Shown: positions 16,101 through 25,522 of the stretch, piece after piece | Position numbering within the stretch: the first letter of the stretch is position 1 | Layout of the letters: the number at the start of each line of letters is the position of its first letter | Source of the DNA: Pseudomonadota bacterium | GTDB lineage: Bacteria; Bdellovibrionota; UBA1018; CAIMNF01 | Assembly (NCBI GenBank): GCA_027486675.1 | Contig: JAIXOQ010000032.1 | Location: 1-64,000, forward strand | Length of the DNA: 64,000 nucleotides | Reading direction: 5' to 3' | Program-made: the position numbers and the translations under genes | Notes under the pieces: model-generated | The model's input: the letters and a program-made list of their open reading frames with translations, nothing else | Database searches by the model: none | Told to the model about the DNA's origin: nothing

Positions 16101-16694
16101 ATGGATAGGGCAAAACTCACGATCATCCTTGGCGCTCTGGCTCTCACGCTTTCCTCCATAACTTACGCAAGTTCGTGCGCCATCGTGGCAGAACTTTCCA
16201 CACACCTTGAAAGCATCAGAGCCGGGGAGGCGACCCTGAAGATCAAAACTCCCTGGGAACTTGCACGTCTAGATCGACATTTAAAGCGTGCGATCAGCAT
16301 AAGTGGGGCCAAGGGGGCTGAAGCGCAAAGGCTTCGAACGGAGCTCAACACTGCAACATCTGCTGAAATCAGAAGCGTCATCACTGCGCTCAGCGGAATC
16401 GAAGCGACCGGCGCAGAGAAAGCCCTTCTTTGGCGTAACTATGCTGGCACACTGAAACCATTTTTTGAGTACTGGGCCAATCATTGGAGGGAGCTTCAAT
16501 CCGGTCAGATTATCTTCACTGGTGACGGCCCACATCTACTCCTCATCGAAGAAGACGGTCGTATTTGGCGCGGACAGGTGCCGGATAAATCTGACCTTCA
16601 GGACATCAAGTTCGGTCGGGTTCGCCAGATCGATCCCGTCAAACTGAAATTGACTCAAATGCGCCCGAACTTTAAGCCTGGAAATCCCTCTTAA
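16101..16694 (+). CDS. hypothetical secreted protein
   Basis: Unrecognised protein of 197 aa with a clear signal peptide (MDRAKLTIILGALALTLSSITYAS). The mature part is helical at first ('LESIRAGEATLKIK', 'LARLDRHLKRAI'), and a beta-rich end contains 'IIFTGDGPHLLLIEEDGRIW'. One cysteine remains just after the predicted cleavage site. The start is fixed by the signal peptide and lies directly behind a near-consensus promoter, so the message is probably leaderless. The stop overlaps the convergent PAQR gene by 4 bp. Confidence 0.7.
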   Translation: MDRAKLTIILGALALTLSSITYASSCAIVAELSTHLESIRAGEATLKIKTPWELARLDRHLKRAISISGAKGAEAQRLRTELNTATSAEIRSVITALSGIEATGAEKALLWRNYAGTLKPFFEYWANHWRELQSGQIIFTGDGPHLLLIEEDGRIWRGQVPDKSDLQDIKFGRVRQIDPVKLKLTQMRPNFKPGNPS

Positions 16695-17338
16695 TGAATC
16701 TGCCGATAGATCACTAAGAAGTGAAGCGACGCACCGACGATCGTGAACGCATGAAAAAGTTCATGATAACCGAAAGTGCTCGGTTTTAGCTTTGGCCATT
16801 TGAGCGCATAAAAAACCGCGCCGATCATGTACGCAAATCCCCCCACTAAAATCAAAATAAAATTTTCAGGTCCGCAAGCCTGTTTGAACTCAGGCGCATA
16901 TGGGAAAAAAAGCCAACCTACTGCGATATAAAAAACTGCGTTCAACCACTTGGGGGACTTAGTCCAAAAGACGGCCTTCAACGTCCCCAAGAATGCAGTA
17001 CTCCAGACGATCCAAAGGAGAGGTGGGCCGTCCTTCGGTCCGAGCGCGAGCATGCAAAACGGCGTGAATGTGCTTGCGATCAGAATAAAAATTGCGCTGT
17101 GGTCAATTCGCTTGAGCAGCGCTCTGGGTCTTGGATTCCAATGCGGGCGATGATAAATCGCGCTCACTCCAAAAAGTAGAAGTAGGCCTAAGGAATAAAT
17201 GACGCTAGCCAACCGGGCAGTAGAGTCTGTGCTTTTGGCGATCAAAAGAATGCACGCGCCTAGGGCTACAAAAAAGGCCTCCTGATGAAAGTATCCTCGA
17301 AGCCTGGGTTTTGTTAGGGCTTGGTTCTTCGTTGTCAT
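16691..17338 (-). CDS. hemolysin III / PAQR-family membrane protein
   Basis: Seven-helix membrane protein of 215 aa of the PAQR (YqfA/hemolysin III) family. Family hallmarks seen: 'GVSAIYHRPHW', 'KRIDHSAIFILIASTFTP' and the C-terminal 'GYHELFHAFTIVGASLHF'. The three His and the Asp/Ser that form the metal site in this superfamily are present. Biochemical function in bacteria is unsettled; membrane homeostasis or ceramidase-like activity has been proposed for relatives. It is convergent with the secreted-protein gene, sharing TTAA at the stops. Confidence 0.9.
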   Translation of the reverse strand: MTTKNQALTKPRLRGYFHQEAFFVALGACILLIAKSTDSTARLASVIYSLGLLLLFGVSAIYHRPHWNPRPRALLKRIDHSAIFILIASTFTPFCMLALGPKDGPPLLWIVWSTAFLGTLKAVFWTKSPKWLNAVFYIAVGWLFFPYAPEFKQACGPENFILILVGGFAYMIGAVFYALKWPKLKPSTFGYHELFHAFTIVGASLHFLVIYRQIH

Positions 17339-17412
17339 GGGTTGGAAAAAAGTCTAAAGCGCGCCTGAGCATGCGTAAAGCTCAGCTCCCAGAGATGGAT
17401 CATCTTGTTTAA

Positions 17413-17599
17413 TTGATCCATTTTACGACTATAGCTTATTATTTTAGTCGGAAAATTGGGGCTTCCAAAACAGGCAAACTAGGGGATATCCTGACTCAGT
17501 TCATTGCTTTCTTTTGAATCGATTGGATTGCTGGTCTGAGTGGTTTAGGCACAGGGTTCGCGAGTAGAGGGATTGCAGAAAGGTACGGATCGGAATTGA
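17413..17599 (+). promoter_or_regulatory. promoter and long structured 5' leader of the RRM gene
   Basis: The promoter is TTGATC (17413-17418), 18-nt spacer, TATTAT (17437-17442), giving a leader of about 150 nt. Around it are inverted repeats: ATGGATCA with TGATCCAT (upstream and overlapping the -35), CGACT with AGTCG flanking the -10, and ACTCAG with CTGAGT within the leader. The rest of the 261-bp gap from 17339 holds no gene. Long leaders are common for cold-induced RNA-binding protein genes; control here is inferred. Confidence 0.45.
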
Positions 17600-17986
17600 A
17601 TGTCTAAAAGACTATATGTAGGTAATTTGCCGTTTTCAGCAACGGATGCGGATCTTCAAGCAATTTTCGCAGATGCAGGTGCAGTAGCTAGCGCAAAAGT
17701 GATCATGGATCGCGATTCAGGAAGAAGCAAAGGCTTCGGGTTTGTCGAAATGGACACTCCAGAAGCTGCTGTAAAAGCAATTGAAATGTTCAATGGCGGC
17801 GAATACGAAGGTCGCCAAATTCGCGTTTCTGAAGCTCAACCTCAAGGTGACCGCCCACGCGGTGGCCCAGGTGGTGGCGGTGGATTCGGCGGCGGTGGCG
17901 GCGGCGGACGTGGTGGTCCACGTGGCGATCGCGGTGGCCCACGCGGGTTCTCCGGCGGTGGCGGCGGCCAACGTCGTAGAGACTAG
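17600..17986 (+). CDS. RRM RNA-binding protein with glycine-rich tail
   Basis: Protein of 128 aa. An RNA recognition motif (about 1-82) has RNP2 'LYVGNLPF' and RNP1 'SKGFGFVEM', followed by a Gly/Arg-rich (RGG-like) tail of about 45 residues. This is the layout of bacterial glycine-rich RNA-binding proteins known from cyanobacteria and some deltaproteobacteria, often cold-induced RNA chaperones. It is flanked by a long leader and a strong terminator, so it is monocistronic. Confidence 0.95.
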   Translation: MSKRLYVGNLPFSATDADLQAIFADAGAVASAKVIMDRDSGRSKGFGFVEMDTPEAAVKAIEMFNGGEYEGRQIRVSEAQPQGDRPRGGPGGGGGFGGGGGGGRGGPRGDRGGPRGFSGGGGGQRRRD

Positions 17987-18014
17987 AAATTTCTAGCTCC
18001 TAAAAAGTTCTGAT

Positions 18015-18056
18015 AGGGTGAGAGGATGCTGATAGCAACTCTCACCCTTTTTTTTT
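18015..18056 (+). terminator. rho-independent terminator of the RRM gene
   Basis: AGGGTGAGAG (18015-18024) pairs perfectly with CTCTCACCCT (18039-18048), followed by a run of T to 18056. The following gap up to 18194 holds nothing further that is recognisable. Confidence 0.93.
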
Positions 18057-18194
18057 ATCTCTCAGCACATAGTGAAATTGCAGATAAGCCACTTTTAAAA
18101 GTAGCTCCCTCCCTAAAAGCCAGTCCCTCACAGCAAACGACCGGATTAGAAAATGCCTAAACGTCCGGCTACCCGTTCACAGAAGTAGCGACTC

Positions 18195-18671
18195 ATGCTG
18201 AAATCGTTGGTCGCCCACCATGCATGGTTCTTAGTTCCTGATCAAGCAAGGTCGGAAGTGCGGACAAAAGTAGAGCGGGAGCTCTATTCCTTCCTAGGTG
18301 CAGGAGCGCTTTCTTTTGAGGAGTCCGGTGCGCCTGTTTTTAACCTAGAGACAGGCAAATTGTTTAAGGCTTTCTCTTATTCGCATACTCGTGGTGCGGC
18401 ATTGCTGGTGGTTGGAGGTGATCCTGCATCTTGCGTAGGCGTTGATATCGAGGCTTGTGATCGAACGTTTCGGAATCCACAAAAGATCGCTACCCGTTTG
18501 GGCTTAGAAGGGTCGGGTGATTCCGCGTTGCTTGAAGCGTGGGTGCGCATTGAGGCGATTTCAAAGGCCAATCGGTCCTCTCTCTGGGCTTCAATTTCGA
18601 ATATCCCCGATCTCTCAAAAGCCCATGTCTTTTATGAAAATGGCTATGTCATTGGATTAGCGACCGGTTAA
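18195..18671 (+). CDS. short 4'-phosphopantetheinyl transferase-like protein
   Basis: Protein of 158 aa with PPTase superfamily motifs in order: 'FSYSHTRGAALLVV' (family 'SHs-g--a'), 'CVGVDIEACDR' (Mg-binding GVDIE) and 'WVRIEAISKA' (family 'W-xKEA--K'). PPTases attach phosphopantetheine from CoA to carrier-protein serines. It is shorter than Sfp-type enzymes and of unusual sequence, so the carrier (acyl carrier protein or a natural-product synthase) is unknown; no synthase lies nearby. It overlaps the convergent TRAP permease gene by 15 bp. Confidence 0.68.
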   Translation: MLKSLVAHHAWFLVPDQARSEVRTKVERELYSFLGAGALSFEESGAPVFNLETGKLFKAFSYSHTRGAALLVVGGDPASCVGVDIEACDRTFRNPQKIATRLGLEGSGDSALLEAWVRIEAISKANRSSLWASISNIPDLSKAHVFYENGYVIGLATG

Positions 18672-20279
18672 GGACACAACTGAAATAAAGGCAATGAGAC
18701 TGAGGGCAAAAAACAGCACTGCCAGAATACGTGTACTACTACGGTAGATTTGAATCTGCGGAACATTAAAAAGATTAGCCGAGAGCATCAAATTGGTAGC
18801 CACCGGAGGAATCAAGTAGCCGAGTTCCATGTTGATGAGGAAGTTTAAAGCAAAAAGATGAGGAGAAATTCCGTAGGTTGTCGTAGCAATAGCCCCGAGA
18901 AGCGGGGCAAATAGGATGGTGGCGGAGACAGAGTCCATTAACGCACCCACCAACAATAGAGCAGCATTCCAGAACAATGTAAAACCAACTGCAGACATAA
19001 AGATCTCACACTTGGACATGAGGCCCGCCTGAAATCCACTGAGTGCCATCGCGTCTGTGACGGAAAAGGTGATGAGCACCAGGGGTAAAAAAGCATTCAT
19101 GGCACGAGCAGGCCCTAGGATTGATGCAAAGATTCGTAATGGACGGGTCTTCACACTCATTGCGTGCATAAAAAAAAGTACTGCGAGAAAGAGCAAAGCA
19201 AATTCGATGCGAGCAAATCCCGTTGCCACCACTGTGAGCACCAGAGCGGCAGACAGAATCAGCGCGATAGCTGGGAATTTTTTGGAGATTCCAGAGACCT
19301 TGGTCCCGAGTTGAGTTGCTGGTCTGTGGGCTCTTTGAGGAGCAGCAAAGATCAGGATGGCTGCCGCACAGCTGAGTCCTAGAGGGATGCTTAAGCGAAA
19401 AAGCTCATGCATAGGAATGGCCGCAGACGTTTCAGTGACCGTCATGCAGTAGAGGATAGCCATAAACGAGGGCGGGAAGAGACATCCTAAGGAAGAAGCA
19501 CCTGCGATGAATGCAACCGATGCTTTGAGCGAGTGGCCTTTGAGTTTGAGGTAGCTCACGCAGACGGGGCCTACTGCAATGAGCGTCAAAGGAGAAGACC
19601 CCGTTAGAGTTGCTATTGAAATAGTAAGAATGAGTGATGCAAAGGGTGCAGTCAGGGAACTCTCTGGAAGCAATTCTACCAATCCTTGCGAGGCTTTCCT
19701 GATTCCATGATAGGACCTGAGCATTGCCAAGACGAGTAGGGTTACAGGAAGGATCAGAAAGTCTTCTCGCCTAGGAAGCCCTTCAAATTTATGAACTAAA
19801 ATTGAAAGTTTCTCGAAGGTTCTAAAATTTAGACCGAAGAAGAAAACGAGCAATAAAAGAATGAATAGGAGCGAAAACCCAGGGAGATGATCTTTCTTAA
19901 GCCGTGCTCTTAGTCCTAGAAATGAAAGACGTCCAAAGCTGTAGACCATGGGGAGAAAAACAAAAAACCTAGGAATTGAAGTCGGATAGAGTGTAGCCGT
20001 TTGAGGGTCTTTCATATTGGCGTAGACCGATTCGCATAGGGAGTAACCACTGAGGCACAAGAGAGTCCCGTAGGTCACGAACGCAAAGACATGAGCATAC
20101 TTAAATTCCAGCGTTACATACTTCGCCTGGCTAAGAGAACGAACAGCACCAAGAAGTATTCCTGACAGAAGAAGAAGTCCAGAAAAAACAGGTGAAACAA
20201 AAGGTATGAGAATGGCACTGAAAACTAAGAGAAGGGCAGCGCCCCGGTCTTCTAGTTTAGTGAATTGCAACGGATCCAC
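18657..20279 (-). CDS. TRAP transporter fused DctQ-DctM-type permease
   Basis: Membrane protein of 540 aa. The last 400 residues or so resemble DctM large permeases ('LTGSSPLTLIAVGPV', 'LINMELGYLIPPVATNLML'), while the first 140 or so carry four hydrophobic helices in the position of the small DctQ subunit, so a DctQM fusion is likely. It is a secondary transporter of organic acids driven by an ion gradient, paired with the binding protein encoded just upstream (23-bp overlap). Sequence similarity is moderate and substrate is unknown. Confidence 0.8.
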   Translation of the reverse strand: MDPLQFTKLEDRGAALLLVFSAILIPFVSPVFSGLLLLSGILLGAVRSLSQAKYVTLEFKYAHVFAFVTYGTLLCLSGYSLCESVYANMKDPQTATLYPTSIPRFFVFLPMVYSFGRLSFLGLRARLKKDHLPGFSLLFILLLLVFFFGLNFRTFEKLSILVHKFEGLPRREDFLILPVTLLVLAMLRSYHGIRKASQGLVELLPESSLTAPFASLILTISIATLTGSSPLTLIAVGPVCVSYLKLKGHSLKASVAFIAGASSLGCLFPPSFMAILYCMTVTETSAAIPMHELFRLSIPLGLSCAAAILIFAAPQRAHRPATQLGTKVSGISKKFPAIALILSAALVLTVVATGFARIEFALLFLAVLFFMHAMSVKTRPLRIFASILGPARAMNAFLPLVLITFSVTDAMALSGFQAGLMSKCEIFMSAVGFTLFWNAALLLVGALMDSVSATILFAPLLGAIATTTYGISPHLFALNFLINMELGYLIPPVATNLMLSANLFNVPQIQIYRSSTRILAVLFFALSLIAFISVVSLTGR

Positions 20280-21240
20280 CGAGATCCTTCAGAAAATCAA
20301 GTTCGCTTTGTTTGCTCCTGCTTTTGTATAGATCGTGAGTGATTTGAGCCGCCTTGTGAAAAGCATCCTTCAGTTTCTGGTTAGGAACCTCAAAACGCAT
20401 TCCTTGCTGCTTGAGGTTCGCGATCACCTTAGAACTTTCGGTACGGATTGAATCGCGGCCACTCTCTTGAGCTTTTACCGAACAATGATCCAGCGCAGTT
20501 CTTTGAGAATCGCTTAAGGATTTCCACCAATCGGTGGAGGCGAAAACGAATGCTACCTGATATGTGTGGTTCGTCATAGTGATTGATTTTGCAAACTTGA
20601 GCCAATGGGCGCTGGCAGCGTAGAGCAAAGTTTGGTCTGCAGCATCGAGTGCGCCGTTGCTGATCGCAGCAGGAACGGCAGTCACGGGTAGCATTTTTGG
20701 GAGCGTTTTCAGGGCCTGAAAGAGATCTTCGTATATTCTATTTTGTTGAACACGGAAGGACAGGCCGACGAGATCTGCGGGTGAAATAATCGGATTTTTG
20801 AAGGAGATGACTTCGCGGAATCCGTTTTCAACCACCATCAGGAGATGCAAGCCCCTTGGCTCCGCAAGTTTTTCAATCTTTTGTCTCATAGGGTTCTGAA
20901 ACAGAGTTTGGTCTACCTCAAGATCATTTTTAAAGATCTCGGGGAGCTCGAGTGCTCCTAATTCAGGAACCCGACTCGCCCAAGACCCTGCCGACCCACT
21001 CGCAACTGCGATTTGATTTTGAGAGAGCTTCCTTCCAATCTCGAGCTCATCACCTAAAGCGCCGCCTGCTACGAGGCGACCATTTGGGATGGTCGGAAGT
21101 ACGCAAGTCAACATCGATTGAAGAGAGGCAGCCCAGATTGAACCCAAGGGGGCGACACTGCCGATCACCCACTCTTCACACAGGGCGGGGCGAGCCCCGA
21201 TTGCAATTCCGAAAAGAAACGCTAGTGAATGCATCCTCAT
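20257..21240 (-). CDS. TRAP transporter substrate-binding protein, DctP type
   Basis: Periplasmic binding protein of 327 aa with signal peptide 'MRMHSLAFLFGIAIGARPA'. DctP-family features: 'GLSFRVQQNRIYEDLFQALK' (family 'lkG-k-Rv----- -e--kalGa'), 'AISNGALDAADQT' and 'SITMTNHTYQVAFVFAS'. The ATG at 21240 is chosen at the signal peptide; a longer frame up to 21366 would overlap the divergent nucleotidase gene. It delivers an unknown carboxylate-type ligand to the fused permease. The divergent gap to the 5'-nucleotidase is only 20 bp. Confidence 0.85.
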   Translation of the reverse strand: MRMHSLAFLFGIAIGARPALCEEWVIGSVAPLGSIWAASLQSMLTCVLPTIPNGRLVAGGALGDELEIGRKLSQNQIAVASGSAGSWASRVPELGALELPEIFKNDLEVDQTLFQNPMRQKIEKLAEPRGLHLLMVVENGFREVISFKNPIISPADLVGLSFRVQQNRIYEDLFQALKTLPKMLPVTAVPAAISNGALDAADQTLLYAASAHWLKFAKSITMTNHTYQVAFVFASTDWWKSLSDSQRTALDHCSVKAQESGRDSIRTESSKVIANLKQQGMRFEVPNQKLKDAFHKAAQITHDLYKSRSKQSELDFLKDLGGSVAIH

Positions 21241-21260
21241 GACTTTGGTATTGTCTCTGT

Positions 21261-23132
21261 ATGAATCTGCATCTTTCAATTCTTTTGATCCTGCTCGCTT
21301 CGTGCTCCACAGCAAAAAAAGAGATTTCGCAGACCCCTGTCTTGGAAACTGTGCCTTCGCACGCATTTGAGAGTGAAGCGCCCCATACCGTGACAGTAGC
21401 TGTGGTAGGGATCAATGACTTCCATGGCCATCTGTGCGGCAAGATCCGCAAGCGGCAGGATGGCTCAGAGATTGTGGTGGGTGGGGCTGCTGCCTTGAAA
21501 TCTTATTTAGATATCTTACGGAAAGAAATGAAGGGGAGAGTGCTGCTCGTCGATGCAGGAGATGAGTGGCAGGGAACCTTAGAGAGCGGGATAGAAAGAG
21601 GAAAAAGCGTTGTTGAATTCTTTAATCGGGTCGGTGTTTCGGGTGCGGCAATCGGAAATCATGAGTTTGATTTTGGGCCATCTGATTTGAAGGACACAGA
21701 TTTACGGGGAGTGCTGAAACAAAGGATGAATGAAGCGCAGTATCCTTATTTGGCAAGCAACATCTATGAGAAAAAGTCAAAAAGGAGGGTGAAATGGCCA
21801 AATTCTGTTCCATCTCAGATTTATTCTGTCGATGGAATTCGCATCGCAGTGATCGGGGCTTCCACCCAAGACACGCCTGCGACAACGCGCGCGGATCACG
21901 TGCAGGATTTAGAGTTCCGCGAGCCATCCCGAGATATTTTACGAGAAGCAAACTATCAAAAAACACGCGGCGCAAATGCTGTGTTGCTTACAACCCATGC
22001 CGGGACACTCTGCACGAGTGATGGCGAAATCGGAGGTGCGCTGACCACCTGGGCGCTTCGGTCAAATCGGACAGCTAGTGGGAGTTGCGCTGCTGACCAA
22101 GAGATCAATCAGGTGCTGAAAAAAATTCCCGCGGGCACCCTGCAGGGAGTGATTGCCGGTCACACCCATCAGATTGTTCATCATTGGATTGAAGGAGTTC
22201 CAACCATTGAAGGCGAGGCATACAACAAGTACTTCAATATTCTCTACCTCACATTTGATCGTGAGACGGGCCGCAACCTGCCTGAGTTGACCCGTATCGA
22301 GGGACCGATTCCTATCTGTGAACGGATGTTCATTGGGAAGAATCATTGTGATCCCGAACGGATCCTGGATGGTCAGGATCCAGGGTTAACGGAAGCTCAG
22401 TTTCACGGATACACGGTGCACCCAGATGCCGAGGTGCAGAAGTGGGTCGGTAGCGTTGTAGAAAGAGTAAGCGAGACGGCAAAACGGGAGTTAGGTAGTG
22501 CTGCGCGCACCATCCATCACTCGAGATTTGAAGAGTCAGAATTCTTAAATCTGCTTGCCGATACCGTCAGAGAACGACTCAAAACTGATTTTTCTATCTT
22601 CGGAAATGGCGGAATCAGGACTTCGCTAGATCCAGGTTCGATCACGTATGAAAAAATTTATGCTGCTATGCCATTTGATAATCGCCCGGTGCGAATGCTA
22701 CTCAGCGGTGCTGAGATCAAACGCCTCCTTGAGATCTCAACGAGCGGTCGGGGAGGGTATGCGGGTGTCAGCGGTCTGGTGCTTACGCTCATCAGGCCGG
22801 ATGAAAAGGGTGAAGAGAGGGATTTGAATCAAGATGGAAAGAGTGAGAACTGGGAAACTAAAAGGCTAGTCTCCGTGCAGACCACTGCCGGTGAAGAGCT
22901 CTCTGACAAGAAGTTCTATACTGTCGCGACCGATAACTATCTTTCGACTGGCGGAGATCGGTGGGAATTCATCACAAAAACGATTCCTGCCAAACGCAGC
23001 GCTGTGATCGATGGTGCAAATACCCGTGAACTCGTGGTTCAGAAGATCGAATTGTTGCGTGTGATCAATTCAATGGAAGCTCCATTGATCGACCCAGAGC
23101 ACCCGCGACTTAAGTTTCGCATAGAGAAGTAG
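21261..23132 (+). CDS. 5'-nucleotidase (UshA-type) lipoprotein
   Basis: Protein of 623 aa with lipobox 'LLAS-C' (Cys15). A metallophosphoesterase domain has 'NDFHGHL', 'DAGDEWQG', 'GNHEFDFG' and 'GHTHQ' (two-metal site complete), followed by a C-terminal 5'-nucleotidase domain ('FGNGGIRTSLDPG', 'YTVATDNYLSTGGD'). It hydrolyses extracellular nucleotides or nucleotide sugars to nucleosides and phosphate, here probably anchored in an envelope membrane. Scavenging of released nucleotides is a plausible role. Confidence 0.93.
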   Translation: MNLHLSILLILLASCSTAKKEISQTPVLETVPSHAFESEAPHTVTVAVVGINDFHGHLCGKIRKRQDGSEIVVGGAAALKSYLDILRKEMKGRVLLVDAGDEWQGTLESGIERGKSVVEFFNRVGVSGAAIGNHEFDFGPSDLKDTDLRGVLKQRMNEAQYPYLASNIYEKKSKRRVKWPNSVPSQIYSVDGIRIAVIGASTQDTPATTRADHVQDLEFREPSRDILREANYQKTRGANAVLLTTHAGTLCTSDGEIGGALTTWALRSNRTASGSCAADQEINQVLKKIPAGTLQGVIAGHTHQIVHHWIEGVPTIEGEAYNKYFNILYLTFDRETGRNLPELTRIEGPIPICERMFIGKNHCDPERILDGQDPGLTEAQFHGYTVHPDAEVQKWVGSVVERVSETAKRELGSAARTIHHSRFEESEFLNLLADTVRERLKTDFSIFGNGGIRTSLDPGSITYEKIYAAMPFDNRPVRMLLSGAEIKRLLEISTSGRGGYAGVSGLVLTLIRPDEKGEERDLNQDGKSENWETKRLVSVQTTAGEELSDKKFYTVATDNYLSTGGDRWEFITKTIPAKRSAVIDGANTRELVVQKIELLRVINSMEAPLIDPEHPRLKFRIEK

Positions 23133-23137
23133 AAGAC

Positions 23138-24745
23138 CTACATTCGAAACAGACCGAAGCGCGTTTCTGGTATCGGAGCACACAGCGTTGTCGCAAACGC
23201 TAACGCGAGGGTGGATCTTGTTTCTGACGGAAGAATGATTCCATCATCCCAAAGACGCGCAGTTGCAAAGGTGGGGTGCCCTTCACGTTCATACTGCGTC
23301 CGAATCGGAGCGCGTATTGCCTCGAGCTCAGTATCGCCTAATTTTTTACCCTTTGCTTCCAGTTGTTCGACTTTGACTTGGCCTAAGACATGGGCAGCTT
23401 GCTCTCCGCCCATGACGCTGATGCGGGAGTTAGGCCATGTGAAAAGGAAGCGGGGAGAGAAGGCCCTGCCACACATGCCATAATTGCCGGCACCAAAGCT
23501 TCCACCCACAATGAGGGTGATCTTAGGTACTTTTGCTGTCGATACAGCGGTAACAAGCTTTGCTCCATTCTTTGCGATCCCGCCATGTTCATAGGTTTTG
23601 CCGACCATGAACCCCGTGATGTTTTGCAAGAAAAGAAGCGGAACCTTTCTTTGTGCACAGAGTTCAATAAAGTGAGCACCCTTTTCTGCGCTTTCGGAAA
23701 ATAAAATACCATTGTTTGCAACAATCCCGATCGGCATCCCATACAGGTGTGCAAAGCCTGTAACCAAGGTTGAACCATAGAGCGCCTTAAATTCATGAAA
23801 CCGTGATCCATCTACAATCCGTGCGATGACTTCCCGAATATCAAATGGGGTGCGTAAATCCGCCGGCAATACGCCTAAAAGTTCTTTCGGATCATAAAGA
23901 GGCTCTTCGATCTCTTTCTGTGCCAGCCGTGTCTTTGAGGCCGGTCCTAGGTTTGAAATGATCTCTCGAGCAATCTCAAGAGCGTGTTCATCATTGTCCG
24001 CTAAATGATCGGCAACACCACTAATCTTAGTGTGAACATCGCCTCCGCCTAAGTCTTCCGCCGTGACAACCTCGCCTGTGGCTGCTTTTACAAGCGGTGG
24101 CCCACCCAGGAAAATGGTTCCTTGGTTACGAACAATGACGGTCTCCTCACTCATCGCGGGCACGTAGGCGCCACCAGCTGTGCAGGAGCCCATAACGACT
24201 GCGATTTGAGGGATTCCTTCTGCTGACATGCAGGCTTGATTGAAGAAAATCCGACCGAAGTGTTCTTTGTCCGGGAATACGTCAGCCTGCATCGGTAAGA
24301 ATGCCCCTCCTGAATCCACTAGGTAGACACAAGGGAGTTGATTTTCGCGGGCGATCTCTTGTGCCCGGAGGTGCTTTTTGACTGTCATCGGAAAGTAGGT
24401 CCCGCCCTTCACTGTCGCATCATTTGCGATCACCATGATTTCTCTGCCGTGCACAATACCGATTCCTGTGACGACTCCAGCGCATGGCGCCTGGCCGTCA
24501 TACATGCCGTGCGCTGCAAAAGGCGCAATCTCAAGAAAGGGAGAACCGGGGTCGAGCAATGCATCGATCCGCTCACGGGCCAGGAGTTTTCCTCTCGACT
24601 TGTGCTTCTTCTGTAGATCTAAACCTCCGCCGGCGCGATGGATGTCTCTTAGTTCTTTGATTTCGAGAGCAAGACTGATGTGGTGTTTTTCGTTCTTCTT
24701 GTAGTCTTCGCTCTGCACATCGATTCGGCTTTTGATAATCGGCAT
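23138..24745 (-). CDS. acyl-CoA carboxylase carboxyltransferase subunit (MCC-beta type)
   Basis: Protein of 535 aa, the length of methylcrotonyl-CoA carboxylase beta subunits. Crotonase-fold carboxyltransferase halves carry '[16 protein letters not shown]', '[17 protein letters not shown]' (highly MCC-like) and '[16 protein letters not shown]'. It would transfer CO2 from biotin to 3-methylcrotonyl-CoA (leucine breakdown) or a related acyl-CoA. The biotin carboxylase/BCCP partner is not in this window, so substrate is inferred from motif likeness. It is convergent with the nucleotidase, with 5 bp between. Confidence 0.85.
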   Translation of the reverse strand: MPIIKSRIDVQSEDYKKNEKHHISLALEIKELRDIHRAGGGLDLQKKHKSRGKLLARERIDALLDPGSPFLEIAPFAAHGMYDGQAPCAGVVTGIGIVHGREIMVIANDATVKGGTYFPMTVKKHLRAQEIARENQLPCVYLVDSGGAFLPMQADVFPDKEHFGRIFFNQACMSAEGIPQIAVVMGSCTAGGAYVPAMSEETVIVRNQGTIFLGGPPLVKAATGEVVTAEDLGGGDVHTKISGVADHLADNDEHALEIAREIISNLGPASKTRLAQKEIEEPLYDPKELLGVLPADLRTPFDIREVIARIVDGSRFHEFKALYGSTLVTGFAHLYGMPIGIVANNGILFSESAEKGAHFIELCAQRKVPLLFLQNITGFMVGKTYEHGGIAKNGAKLVTAVSTAKVPKITLIVGGSFGAGNYGMCGRAFSPRFLFTWPNSRISVMGGEQAAHVLGQVKVEQLEAKGKKLGDTELEAIRAPIRTQYEREGHPTFATARLWDDGIILPSETRSTLALAFATTLCAPIPETRFGLFRM

Positions 24746-24760
24746 AGACTTATGTTCTAC

Positions 24761-25465
24761 CTAAGAAAGCTCGTAAACAAATACTGTTCGTCTTTGTTCT
24801 AAGCGTTCTTCAGGTCTATGGGAGCTTTCCTCAACGGAAATGGCATGGACCTCAGAACTAAAACCCAAGCCATGAAGGGCATCTAAAGCAGCCTCAAGAT
24901 AGCCACGCCCTGGATCAGATAAATAGATTCGTCCATTCGGCTTCAAAAGGGGGGTTACAGCCGCAGCAAGACTTTCGGGGTGATGTTTTTCATAAAGGAC
25001 ATCGCTGGCTAAAACAAAGTCAAATGGGCCTACGGGGGATCCTTCAGTGGAGCGCCAATCCCAGGTTTGGTAGGGAAGCTCAATGTGATTTAAAGCCGCA
25101 TTACGCGCTACCCATGGACCCACATCCGGATGGAAGTCGGATGCGATTATCTGAGCCTTAAGCTTCGTCGCTACAACGCTTGGGAGCGCTAGGCCGCAGC
25201 CTAGTTCTAGGCCCCTTTTGTTACGCCACATGGACTTTCGTTCGGCGATAAACTGAGCAAGGCCTCGCGCAGCCGGCCAGACAATGGCGAAGTAAGGACA
25301 GAGATCTAAAACCTTATTCTCTTCTTCCATTGTTTTTGGTTCGCTCGACTGCACCAGCTGTTCAAGCGCTTCATCCAAGTCCCGCACGGCTTCAATTGCA
25401 ATTCGGAGTGAACCCGCGGGCTCTACCGTCCGCACGGTTTTATAGTCCATATCGTTATCTACCAT
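24761..25465 (-). CDS. class I SAM-dependent methyltransferase (Methyltransf_16-like)
   Basis: Protein of 234 aa with a Rossmann methyltransferase core: motif I 'LELGCGLALPSVVATKL', an acidic residue in 'IIASDFHPDV', and motif IV 'FDFVLASDVLYEKHHPESL'. The 'ASDVLYE' motif is typical of the METTL21/Nnt1-type group, which often methylates protein lysines or nicotinamide-like substrates. Substrate is unknown. An alternative start is the ATG at residue 6. It is probably co-transcribed with the downstream carboxyltransferase (15-bp gap). Confidence 0.8.
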   Translation of the reverse strand: MVDNDMDYKTVRTVEPAGSLRIAIEAVRDLDEALEQLVQSSEPKTMEEENKVLDLCPYFAIVWPAARGLAQFIAERKSMWRNKRGLELGCGLALPSVVATKLKAQIIASDFHPDVGPWVARNAALNHIELPYQTWDWRSTEGSPVGPFDFVLASDVLYEKHHPESLAAAVTPLLKPNGRIYLSDPGRGYLEAALDALHGLGFSSEVHAISVEESSHRPEERLEQRRTVFVYELS

Positions 25466-25522
25466 AGACCGGTCATTCTCTCTGTTTTACTTATCCAAGT
25501 GCTTCGTCAACAATGGAGCTTG

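Noticed and set aside
23383-23811. 142-aa frame inside the carboxyltransferase gene
   Set aside because: Same strand, different frame, no motif; the carboxyltransferase is complete across this stretch.
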